This document shows positions 1 through 5,255 of a DNA stretch of 5,255 nucleotides, piece by piece; the first letter of the stretch is position 1; every line of letters begins with the position of its first letter. Below the pieces are notes generated by a model that had not been told where the DNA came from, made no database searches, and worked only from the letters and a program-made list of their open reading frames with translations. The position numbers were made by a program, and so were the translations under genes. The DNA comes from Bacillota bacterium (GTDB lineage: Bacteria; Bacillota; Clostridia; Clostridiales; Clostridiaceae): positions 1 to 5,255 of the forward strand of contig JAEZDX010000113.1 in the NCBI GenBank assembly GCA_023417975.1. Direction: 5' to 3'.

Positions 1-689
1 GGTATATCTGCTGTTACAGGTGTAGCTTTTGCCACAGCCTTATCCTTACATTGCTTTATCATATCTGCTACTTCAGAAGAAATCAATTCTGCATTGTAGC
101 TTGAAAAATCAATATTTCTGTAAAGCTCAATTTCATCTCCGGTTTCTTTCCAGGTTGTTATGAATTCGAGAGTACCGCTGTAGCCTGAATAGCTTAGATC
201 TATACCTTCAGAATTTACTATACGTGTTGAGGTTTTATTTAAGAATAGTTCTGCAGAGTTAATACCTCCATTTACGTAAATGTCATTTTTGTAAATGGCT
301 TTTGTAAAATCAGGTATCCATTGTTCTAAAGGCTTTTCGCCAAGATTAGAGGAAGTTACTGCGGGTTTCGCATCGCTTGGAACAGCAAGCGGATAATAAG
401 CATTTTTTATCAAGCCAGCTGCAAAGGCTAATCTTTCTATGGTTTTTACTATCTCTTCATCTGTCAATGTAGGATGAATTTTAGCGGAAGAAGAACCGCG
501 GTACAACTTTCCGTTTTCCTCGAAATCCACATATACCGTAAGAGTAAGGTGAGATACCTTTTTACCTCTGTTCATATCCAATACTTTCTTTATGAAAAAC
601 AATTCTACAGCTTCTGTGTTTATTTCATTAAGCTTCCATGCAGAAATTGTCTTGTTAGCTTTTAATAACTCGATAAGCTTTTCAATCAT
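1..689 (-). CDS. tldE: TldE/PmbA-type TldD-family protein, N-terminal half (cut by the window edge)
   Basis: The reading frame starts at an ATG at 689 and stays open to the left edge, giving 229 residues of a family that is usually about 440-450 aa. It begins MIEKLIELL and contains an NSEG-type segment (NSEGIDLSYSGYSG, about residues 155-170), which resembles the region before the catalytic domain in TldD/PmbA proteins. It lies immediately after tldD, with the tldD stop TAA directly followed by this ATG, so it is almost certainly co-transcribed and probably translationally coupled. From the family, TldE is the non-catalytic partner that forms a heterodimeric zinc-dependent peptidase with TldD; the E. 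coli pair acts in microcin B17 maturation and CcdA degradation. The part that would show presence or loss of HExxxH lies outside the window, so the TldE rather than TldD assignment rests on position next to a complete TldD. The natural substrate here is unknown. Confidence 0.85.
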   Translation of the reverse strand, partial: MIEKLIELLKANKTISAWKLNEINTEAVELFFIKKVLDMNRGKKVSHLTLTVYVDFEENGKLYRGSSSAKIHPTLTDEEIVKTIERLAFAAGLIKNAYYPLAVPSDAKPAVTSSNLGEKPLEQWIPDFTKAIYKNDIYVNGGINSAELFLNKTSTRIVNSEGIDLSYSGYSGTLEFITTWKETGDEIELYRNIDFSSYNAELISSEVADMIKQCKDKAVAKATPVTADI

Positions 690-2114
690 TTATCCTAACC
701 TCGCTTTCGCTTTAATGTAAGGACCTCCGTCAGATACCTTTACATATTCTTTATAGCCCTTCCCGCAAAATCCGGCACCAAATAGTTGAAAATCATTGGA
801 TATCATAGAGATGGAACTCAAAAGATCAGGTACATATCCGGTTAGAATAACCGGTGATACAACCTTACCAGTAAAGGCTCCGTTAACAATCTCACGGCCT
901 TTTATGAGCATACATTGTATTCCCCAATTTTTTGGATCTTCCATACCGCTCATCATACCATCAAGTAAATATCCATGCTTAATAGAAGCCAGCATTTCTT
1001 CATAAGTATCATCACCTGATAAAAAGAAAGTATTGGTCATTCTTGTATAGGCTTTTCTTTCAAAGGATTGACGTTTTCCGTTTCCAGTTGGTACAGTGCC
1101 TAATTTCATGGCAGACAATAGATCGGAAATTCCTGTTTGAAGTATTCCATCTTTAATTACAACGGTATCACTTGCCAAGGTACCTTCGTCATCAAAGAGG
1201 TATGAAGACATATCCTTAGCAGCAGCTGCACCATCGTGCATAGTAATCAGAGGAGAAGCCACAGGTTTACCAAGATATTCAACAGCTTTAGCACGGTTTT
1301 TAACGAACATATCCATCTCAACACCATGTCCAAAAGCTTCATGAACTATCAAACCTGTAATTTTAGGAGTACAAATTACATCGTATTCACCGGGAACAAC
1401 CTGCTCGGCATCAAGAAGCTCTATAGCATCCTTAACAACACTTTCAATTCCGGTTTCCATCTCGTCTAAAAGTTCAACAGCCTTGAGTCCGGAATAGCTG
1501 CAGTAATCAAACTTGGTTTTTTCCTCACGTCTGACTATAGGAAACATGGAACCTTCAGAAATGATATAAGCTTGTTCCAAATCTTTTTTTGAAGATACAA
1601 ATATTTTTGATATCTCAACTTCATTGTAACTGATTCTAAAATCCACAAGCTCATTGCTAAGCTTCAATGCACGGTCCATCATATTTTGCATTCTGCTCAG
1701 CTTTTCTTTGGCACTGACAGCCGATGGATGTATTTTTACCTCTCCACAGAAGGAATGTTCTCCTACTTCTTCTTCAATAAGTGGATAAGAACTTATCGGA
1801 AGAGATTTAAATTCATTGCTCTGTGCCTGAAGTTTTTCTTCTATTTCTTTTACAGTATCCTCAAGAGTACTTTCACTGAGTGTATTAAAAGAAAATTCAG
1901 AGTAGTTCATACCATTGTGCACTCTTACAACAAAACCTCTTTCGTTCCACATAGAATCCTCTACAGTTACACTGCTTTTTTGAACTCTATAGGTTGTACC
2001 AAAAGTGTCGGTTCCAAGGATAGACACATAGTCAAATTTCTGCTGTAAAGTCTTAAGAAGCCTTTTCACAACAGGTTTACTTTTAGTTAAAAATGGTGAT
2101 AATTGGGCTTTCAT
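690..2114 (-). CDS. tldD: Zinc metallopeptidase TldD, catalytic subunit of TldD/TldE
   Basis: This complete 474-residue protein has the usual length for TldD. It carries the zinc-peptidase motif HEAFGH at residues 258-263, within LIVHEAFGHGVEMD (two His ligands, Glu259 as likely catalytic base). A conserved C-terminal cysteine sits in GFCGKG at Cys450, at the place of the third zinc ligand known for E. coli TldD. The N-terminal domain (about 20-120) has the RGFVVRVHNG segment typical of the family. No signal peptide or membrane helix is seen, so it should be cytoplasmic. From the family, TldD/TldE degrades unfolded or flexible peptides threaded into a central cavity and helps mature some modified peptides. 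The ATG at 2114 is supported by a strong Shine-Dalgarno (AGGAAGGAGG) six bases upstream. It is first in an operon with the tldE-like gene. No RiPP precursor or toxin-antitoxin gene is visible nearby, so a general proteolytic role is the default reading. Confidence 0.93.
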   Translation of the reverse strand: MKAQLSPFLTKSKPVVKRLLKTLQQKFDYVSILGTDTFGTTYRVQKSSVTVEDSMWNERGFVVRVHNGMNYSEFSFNTLSESTLEDTVKEIEEKLQAQSNEFKSLPISSYPLIEEEVGEHSFCGEVKIHPSAVSAKEKLSRMQNMMDRALKLSNELVDFRISYNEVEISKIFVSSKKDLEQAYIISEGSMFPIVRREEKTKFDYCSYSGLKAVELLDEMETGIESVVKDAIELLDAEQVVPGEYDVICTPKITGLIVHEAFGHGVEMDMFVKNRAKAVEYLGKPVASPLITMHDGAAAAKDMSSYLFDDEGTLASDTVVIKDGILQTGISDLLSAMKLGTVPTGNGKRQSFERKAYTRMTNTFFLSGDDTYEEMLASIKHGYLLDGMMSGMEDPKNWGIQCMLIKGREIVNGAFTGKVVSPVILTGYVPDLLSSISMISNDFQLFGAGFCGKGYKEYVKVSDGGPYIKAKARLG

Positions 2115-2120
2115 AATAAG

Positions 2121-2130
2121 CCTCCTTCCT
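2121..2130 (-). promoter_or_regulatory. Strong ribosome binding site of tldD
   Basis: Read on the minus strand this is AGGAAGGAGG, with six bases between it and the ATG at 2114. It supports that start over any internal one. Confidence 0.85.
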
Positions 2131-2148
2131 GAAAAAACTATAAATTGT

Positions 2149-2163
2149 TATGCTTTAAGCATA
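2149..2163. repeat. 15-bp palindrome in the tldD leader, near the predicted transcription start
   Basis: The arms TATGCTT (2149-2155) and AAGCATA (2157-2163) are perfect inverted repeats around one central base. A second overlapping pair, TTTAAG (2154-2159) and CTTAAA (2167-2172), continues towards the predicted -10 box. The site lies just downstream of the expected start of the tldD transcript, where a repressor could act. It could also be chance symmetry in AT-rich DNA or a weak RNA hairpin. Confidence 0.35.
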
Positions 2164-2174
2164 GTACTTAAAAC

Positions 2175-2204
2175 ATTATATTATTAGAATAACAGTAAAG
2201 TTAA
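2175..2204 (-). promoter_or_regulatory. Predicted sigma-A-type promoter of the tldD-tldE operon
   Basis: On the minus strand the -35 candidate is TTAACT (2199-2204; 4 of 6 to TTGACA), followed after 18 bp by a perfect TATAAT -10 box (2175-2180). Transcription would start near 2168, leaving a leader of about 55 nt before the tldD ATG. The assignment rests on consensus matching only, in an AT-rich region. Confidence 0.5.
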
Positions 2205-2207
2205 TTA

Positions 2208-2222
2208 TATACAATATGTATA
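2208..2222. repeat. 15-bp inverted repeat in the divergent tldD / FUSC-like intergenic region
   Basis: The arms TATACA (2208-2213) and TGTATA (2217-2222) are a perfect 6-bp inverted repeat with a 3-bp centre. It lies just upstream of the predicted tldD -35 box and about 80 bp upstream of the FUSC-like start, so a bound regulator could affect either gene. The arms are short and AT-rich; it may be chance. Confidence 0.25.
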
Positions 2223-2286
2223 AGACTTGTTAAACCATTACAATTATAAATGTTGAGAGTGTAAAATGGTGGCAATAAAAGTAATT

Positions 2287-2292
2287 GGAGGG
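2287..2292 (+). promoter_or_regulatory. Ribosome binding site that fixes the start of the FUSC-like gene
   Basis: GGAGGG lies seven bases (counted from GGAGG) before the ATG at 2299. The alternative in-frame ATG at 2266 has only a weak GAGAG at poor quality upstream, and the longer frame would read through this site as codons. This favours 2299. Confidence 0.75.
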
Positions 2293-2298
2293 TGCTGT

Positions 2299-3333
2299 AT
2301 GAAGAGGTTTATAGGAATATTAGGACTGAGCAGTGAGGCCATATTGTTTGATTCAAAGTTTTATATTGTAAAATCAATTTTAGCTGTAGCCACAGGATAT
2401 ATTGTAGGAATTAGGCTGCCCATAGTAAGGTTGGATATGATTTCCGTACTTTTAGGTGTTATGTACAATCTTGAACCAATTAACATCATAGGAATTAAAG
2501 GAGGTATAGGTCAGCTATTGGCATCTACACTTGGAGCAGTATGTACAGGAATGGTAATTAATGTATTCGGTATAAATGTATTCAGTATTGCAGCAGCTAT
2601 GTCATTAACGTTATATGTCTCCTTAAAAATCAACTGGAGGATGGTATCTCCAGTGGCGATCTTTACATGCATTTATATGACTCAGTTTATTCAAACAGAC
2701 TTAAAAGGAAATCCAAGTATATTGCTTACATTTAGATTGAGAATTGCGGCTTTGGGATTGGGAGTTACTATAGCCATAGTATATAATTACATTTTTTCTT
2801 TCTTATACTATAAAAAAATAGCCCTTAAAAGATTGGAATATGCAAAAATTCAACTGTTGAAAGGAATAGAATATACTAAGCATCAGCTTGAAGAGTGTCC
2901 GAAAGCTTCAGGAAGGGATTATATTGCGATATTTTCAGCTATCTTTAATGATTTGGATATGGTATATTCCAATATTCAATTGATGTTAAGCGAAGCCAAA
3001 TATTCTTACACAAAGCATAAGGAAGAAAAACTGTACAGCCTATTGAAAATATTGCAATATTTTAGAGATATTAATCATTTGGCTTATGACATTAATTATA
3101 CAATTTCTGCAGCTAATGGGAACTGTGCTTTAAAATACGGAGTATATGATATGATAAGTGACGCTGTACATACTCTAAAAAATATGACTATCATTGAGGC
3201 CAATATGATAAAACCCTATTATGATGCAAAAGAAGTATCATATGATAATAAGGAACAATCAAGGGTGTACAAAAATTTATACGATATAAACAGCTATATT
3301 AATAAGGTTAAAAAGGAAGCTTCCACCATATAA
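2299..3333 (+). CDS. FUSC / aromatic acid exporter-like integral membrane protein
   Basis: This protein of 344 residues has about six hydrophobic helices in its first half (roughly residues 20-38, 41-60, 68-91, 93-110, 115-131 and 147-171), followed by a mostly helical, charged cytoplasmic domain (about 172-344). This layout and length match the half-size FUSC/ArAE-type proteins of Firmicutes (like B. subtilis YqjA, DUF939 plus its C-terminal domain). The RLRIAALGLGVTIAIVYN stretch in the last helix resembles the R..G...A...N pattern at that place in the family. Some relatives export aromatic acids, but the substrate here cannot be read from the sequence. An in-frame ATG at 2266 would add MVAIKVIGGCC; I reject it because a good Shine-Dalgarno precedes 2299. 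No convincing promoter stands out in the 184-bp gap from divergent tldD. The gene appears monocistronic and ends at a hairpin shared with the convergent glycosyltransferase gene. Confidence 0.75.
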   Translation: MKRFIGILGLSSEAILFDSKFYIVKSILAVATGYIVGIRLPIVRLDMISVLLGVMYNLEPINIIGIKGGIGQLLASTLGAVCTGMVINVFGINVFSIAAAMSLTLYVSLKINWRMVSPVAIFTCIYMTQFIQTDLKGNPSILLTFRLRIAALGLGVTIAIVYNYIFSFLYYKKIALKRLEYAKIQLLKGIEYTKHQLEECPKASGRDYIAIFSAIFNDLDMVYSNIQLMLSEAKYSYTKHKEEKLYSLLKILQYFRDINHLAYDINYTISAANGNCALKYGVYDMISDAVHTLKNMTIIEANMIKPYYDAKEVSYDNKEQSRVYKNLYDINSYINKVKKEASTI

Positions 3334-3336
3334 TAT

Positions 3337-3382
3337 AAAAAAGTAGTCACATAGAATTAAATATCAATGTGACTTCTTTTTT
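3337..3382. terminator. Bidirectional rho-independent terminator between convergent genes
   Basis: The left arm AAAAAAGTAGTCACAT (3337-3352) and the right arm ATGTGACTTCTTTTTT (3367-3382) pair over 16 positions with one mismatch, around a 14-nt loop. Rightward RNA ends in a U-rich tract and leftward RNA also ends in six U residues, so it can stop both the FUSC-like transcript (stop codon ends at 3333) and the glycosyltransferase transcript. The right arm overlaps the glycosyltransferase stop codon (TAA at 3381-3383) by two bases. Confidence 0.85.
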
Positions 3383-4322
3383 AATTTAAAAACTTTTCAA
3401 TAAAGTATCTTGGTCTCGCTTTTACCTCTTTATAAATCTTACCGATGTATTCACCGATAACTCCAAGACTGAGCAACTGTATACCACCGATCATCCATAT
3501 AGATCCAACTATTGAAGTCCATCCGCTTACTGTATGACCTGCTAATTTCATATATAAGGAATATCCTAAGGTAATTATACTTATAACAAATACAAAAATG
3601 CCGATCCAAGTTATTATACGGATAGGTTTTATACTAAAGGAAGTTATACCGTCAAATGCAAAGGCCAACATCTTTTTTAAAGGGTACTTTGATTCTCCTG
3701 CAAATCTTTCCGCTCTTTCATAAGTTACTACAGAAGATTTATATCCGATAAGCGGAACAATACCTCTCAGAAAAAGATTTACCTCATCAAACTCAGCCAG
3801 ACCGTTTAAAGCACGTTTACTCATAAGTCTGTAATCTGCATGATTTTCAACAACGTCAACCCCAAGACCTTTCATAAATTTATAAAAACCTACAGCTGTA
3901 GTTCTTTTAAAGAAAGTGTCTTTTTTTCTAGATGACCTGACTCCATAGACAACATCACTTCCTTTATAATATTCGTCAACGAATCTGTCAATGGCATCTA
4001 CATCATCCTGCAGATCTGCATCTAAGGATATGACAATATCAGCATATTCTTTAGCAGTCATAAGACCAGCCAGTAAAGCATTCTGGTGGCCGCAGTTTCT
4101 CGACAGCTTAACACCTAAAATAATGTCATTTTCACTATGTAATGAGTCTATAATCTCCCAAGTCTTATCTTTGGAACCATCATTTACAAATACAATTTTA
4201 CTGTCAGCTGAAACTATGTTATTAGCTATCATCCCACTTAGCTTTGCAGTTAGCCTTTTAGCGGTTTCTCTTAATACTTCCTGCTCATTATAGCAAGGGA
4301 CTACCAAATAAAGTATATCCAC
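3381..4322 (-). CDS. Family 2 polyprenyl-phosphate glycosyltransferase (GtrB/ArnC/CsbB/DPM1-like)
   Basis: This 313-residue protein has a GT2 catalytic domain followed by two membrane helices. Visible motifs are VVPCYNE (7-13), VNDGSKDKT (46-54), RNCGHQ (75-80), the metal/nucleotide-sugar motif DADLQD (101-106), ADYRLMSKRAL (162-172) and R206 with GESKY (209-213). Helices lie at about 234-257 and 269-293, followed by the typical tail EYIGKIYKEVKARPRY (291-306). From the family, it moves a sugar from a nucleotide sugar to undecaprenyl phosphate on the cytoplasmic face; after flipping, the sugar decorates teichoic acids, glycans or lipids. Which sugar is unknown. Translation starts at GTG (4322): no in-frame ATG, GTG or TTG lies between it and the upstream stop, and GAGGAGGG sits correctly before it. 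An ATG one base group earlier (4322-4324) is out of frame. No GtrA-like flippase or GtrC-like partner is in the window. Confidence 0.9.
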   Translation of the reverse strand: MDILYLVVPCYNEQEVLRETAKRLTAKLSGMIANNIVSADSKIVFVNDGSKDKTWEIIDSLHSENDIILGVKLSRNCGHQNALLAGLMTAKEYADIVISLDADLQDDVDAIDRFVDEYYKGSDVVYGVRSSRKKDTFFKRTTAVGFYKFMKGLGVDVVENHADYRLMSKRALNGLAEFDEVNLFLRGIVPLIGYKSSVVTYERAERFAGESKYPLKKMLAFAFDGITSFSIKPIRIITWIGIFVFVISIITLGYSLYMKLAGHTVSGWTSIVGSIWMIGGIQLLSLGVIGEYIGKIYKEVKARPRYFIEKFLN

Positions 4323-4328
4323 ATTTAA

Positions 4329-4336
4329 CCCTCCTC
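4329..4336 (-). promoter_or_regulatory. Ribosome binding site serving the GTG start of the family 2 glycosyltransferase
   Basis: On the minus strand this reads GAGGAGGG, six bases before the GTG at 4322. The same site is also close to an out-of-frame ATG at 4324, so two overlapping starts share it. Confidence 0.75.
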
Positions 4337-4354
4337 GGTAAAAATATGTACTAA

Positions 4355-4384
4355 ATTATAAAGGTAAAACTTATTGAATAACAA
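4355..4384 (-). promoter_or_regulatory. Predicted promoter of the family 2 glycosyltransferase gene
   Basis: On the minus strand, TTGTTA (4379-4384; 4 of 6 to the -35 consensus) is followed after 18 bp by a perfect TATAAT (4355-4360). The transcript would start near 4348, giving a short leader of about 25 nt. A second TATAAT at 4405-4410 lacks a fitting -35 box. Confidence 0.5.
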
Positions 4385-4496
4385 TTATTTATTCCCCACC
4401 TAATATTATATCATATATCAAACAAAAAAAATTTACAATGTGTTTAAACATAAGACAAAAGTGAACCATTCTTTAAATTTTTTATATGAATGAGCT

Positions 4497-4525
4497 CAGA
4501 CAAGGAATAATAGTATATTTATAAG
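4497..4525 (+). promoter_or_regulatory. Predicted promoter of the GT28 glycolipid synthase gene
   Basis: CAGACA (4497-4502; 4 of 6 to TTGACA) and TATAAG (4520-4525; 5 of 6 to TATAAT) are separated by 17 bp. The start would fall near 4532, leaving a leader of about 55 nt. The -10 box lies in the spacer of the inverted repeat at 4509-4534, which suggests regulated use. Other AT-rich -10 candidates overlap here, so the exact box is uncertain. Confidence 0.4.
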
Positions 4526-4534
4526 TATACTATT
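4509..4534. repeat. Perfect 9-bp inverted repeat over the GT28 promoter, operator-like
   Basis: The arms AATAGTATA (4509-4517) and TATACTATT (4526-4534) are exact inverted repeats separated by 8 bp, so 26 bp overall. The predicted -10 box fills most of the spacer and the predicted transcription start lies in the right arm. A dimeric regulator bound here would cover the RNA polymerase site, so repression is the simplest reading. No regulator gene is in the window. Confidence 0.5.
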
Positions 4535-4550
4535 TTATAGAAAGGTATAT

Positions 4551-4598
4551 TGAAAGCTTTATAAAGGCTTGAAGAAAGGAGGTATTATGAAAGCTTTA
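4551..4598 (+). repeat. 11-nt direct repeat bracketing the GT28 ribosome binding site and start codon
   Basis: TGAAAGCTTTA occurs at 4551-4561 and again at 4588-4598, where it overlaps the start codon. Its core AAAGCTTT is a palindrome, so in RNA copy one (4553-4560) can pair with copy two (4590-4597), placing the Shine-Dalgarno and ATG in a 29-nt loop. The first copy is also part of a local imperfect hairpin (CTTTATAAAG, 4557-4566). This may be chance. Confidence 0.35.
4575..4583 (+). promoter_or_regulatory. Ribosome binding site of the GT28 gene
   Basis: AAAGGAGGT is near-perfect to the 16S anti-Shine-Dalgarno. GGAGG is four bases before the ATG at 4587, slightly short spacing but good. 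It supports this start. Confidence 0.8.
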
Positions 4599-5255
4599 GT
4601 ATTGTATACAAATACAGGGGGAGGACATAGGTCTGCAGCAAGAGCAACAGCGGAGGCGCTTGAAAAATTGTCCGTGAAGGTTGAATTGGTAGATACCTTG
4701 GGGATTGCAGGGAAGCATGTCTCAGAGAGAACGTCAAAAATATATAATACAGTTGTGAGAAAAAGTCCTGTTATCTTCGGAATGTTCTATAGCGCCGGAA
4801 AAAGCGTAAGCAAACCTAATAAAAGGTCTATTGTTTACAGATTGAATTCTCTATATGCACCTAAGCTTAATTCAATAATAAGAGAAGAAAAGCCGGATAT
4901 AATAGTTTGCACCCACCTTTTTGCAGGGCAAACAGTAACTCAGATTGAGAAAAAATTTGGTCTTAATGCAGTAACATCAGCAATTATTACCGATTATACC
5001 TATTCACCTATGTGGGAAGAGACAGCTTTAGATTACTATTTTATACCTCATAAGGACCTGATTTCTCAATTTACGAAAAAACAAATACCGGAGGAAAAGA
5101 TTTTTCCTATGGGGCTACCTGTTAAGTCAGCCTTTAAGCTGCATGGAAATAAAAGGGAGGCTAAGCTTAAAAATGGCTATGATCCGGATAAATTCCATAT
5201 TCTGATTGCAGGCGGAAGTATGGGGGCAGGGAGCATATTTGACACAGCTATATGC
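4587..5255 (+). CDS. MGDG synthase/UgtP-like processive diacylglycerol glycosyltransferase (GT28), N-terminal part
   Basis: The frame opens at ATG 4587 and runs off the right edge after 223 codons of a protein that is usually about 370-400 aa. The N-terminal MGDG-synthase-type domain shows the glycine-rich motif TNTGGGHRSAARA (8-20), then PDIIVCTHLF (103-112), the acceptor-domain ITDY segment (134-137) and the linker MGLPVKSAF (175-183). The start of the nucleotide-sugar-binding domain follows, with GGSMGAG (209-215). From the family, such enzymes sit on the inner face of the membrane and add glucose or galactose from a UDP-sugar to diacylglycerol, making glycolipids for the membrane and for lipoteichoic acid anchors. 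Sugar and number of transfers cannot be read from this half. MurG is a distant relative, but the N-terminal domain fits the glycolipid branch better. It is divergent from a polyprenyl-phosphate glycosyltransferase gene and has an operator-like repeat over its predicted promoter. Confidence 0.88.
   Translation, partial: MKALVLYTNTGGGHRSAARATAEALEKLSVKVELVDTLGIAGKHVSERTSKIYNTVVRKSPVIFGMFYSAGKSVSKPNKRSIVYRLNSLYAPKLNSIIREEKPDIIVCTHLFAGQTVTQIEKKFGLNAVTSAIITDYTYSPMWEETALDYYFIPHKDLISQFTKKQIPEEKIFPMGLPVKSAFKLHGNKREAKLKNGYDPDKFHILIAGGSMGAGSIFDTAIC

Noticed and set aside
474..665. 63-codon open frame on the plus strand
   Set aside because: It is antisense to the clearly coding tldE-like frame, with no start signals.
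1686..2048. 120-codon open frame on the plus strand
   Set aside because: It lies fully antisense to tldD, has a low-complexity Phe/Tyr-rich translation typical of a shadow frame, and resembles no known family.
1..2114. A RiPP maturation cluster around tldD/tldE
   Set aside because: No precursor peptide, cyclodehydratase or dedicated exporter is visible in the window; TldD/TldE pairs are widespread without such genes.
2266..2298. In-frame upstream ATG adding 11 residues to the FUSC-like protein
   Set aside because: It has only a weak GAGAG upstream, while GGAGGG lies at good spacing before the ATG at 2299.
3315..3324. GGAAGCTTCC palindrome near the end of the FUSC-like gene
   Set aside because: It is too short, inside codons and not followed by a T-tract; the real terminator is at 3337-3382.
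3991..4293. 100-codon open frame on the plus strand
   Set aside because: It lies antisense inside the GT2 catalytic domain, whose conserved motifs are all on the minus strand, and it has no ribosome binding site.
4441..4450. TGTTTAAACA palindrome in the glycosyltransferase intergenic region
   Set aside because: A 10-bp AT-rich palindrome is expected by chance and is not positioned at either predicted promoter start.
4486..4524. 12-codon frame (ATG at 4486) upstream of the GT28 gene, considered as a leader peptide
   Set aside because: It has no Shine-Dalgarno and lies mostly upstream of the predicted transcription start.

Overview
The window is AT-rich, has strong purine-rich Shine-Dalgarno sites, and carries a GT28 glycolipid synthase of the Gram-positive UgtP/MGDG-synthase kind. 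Together these suggest a low-GC Firmicute, most likely of class Clostridia. I cannot name a genus from the sequence. There are five protein genes, two of them cut by the window edges. I see no tRNA, rRNA, CRISPR array, IS element or phage gene.

Positions 1-2114, minus strand: a two-gene operon transcribed leftwards. The first gene is tldD (474 aa), with the HExxxH zinc motif and the C-terminal cysteine ligand. It is followed with no spacer (stop TAA directly followed by ATG) by the N-terminal half of its partner of the TldE/PmbA type. The pair should form a cytoplasmic TldD/E-type metallopeptidase. A sigma-A-like promoter and a short palindrome lie upstream of tldD.

Positions 2115-3333: a 184-bp divergent intergenic region, then a rightward gene for a six-helix membrane protein with a helical cytoplasmic C-terminal domain (FUSC / aromatic acid exporter-like, substrate unknown). 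Its start is best placed at 2299 because of its ribosome binding site. It converges on the next gene, and the two share one bidirectional hairpin terminator at 3337-3382.

Positions 3381-5255: two envelope glycosyltransferase genes, divergently transcribed. The leftward one encodes a GtrB/ArnC/CsbB-type family 2 polyprenyl-phosphate glycosyltransferase, starting at GTG. The rightward one encodes the first 223 residues of a processive diacylglycerol glycosyltransferase-like (GT28) protein. The 264-bp gap between them holds a promoter candidate for each direction. The rightward -10 element lies between the arms of a perfect 9-bp inverted repeat, which looks like an operator.

The protein content is ordinary for Clostridia. 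The parts worth a second look are regulatory: the operator-like repeat over the GT28 promoter, a self-complementary direct repeat bracketing the GT28 start, the overlapping ATG/GTG starts of the family 2 enzyme, and the shared terminator. I found no convincing undescribed multi-gene system.
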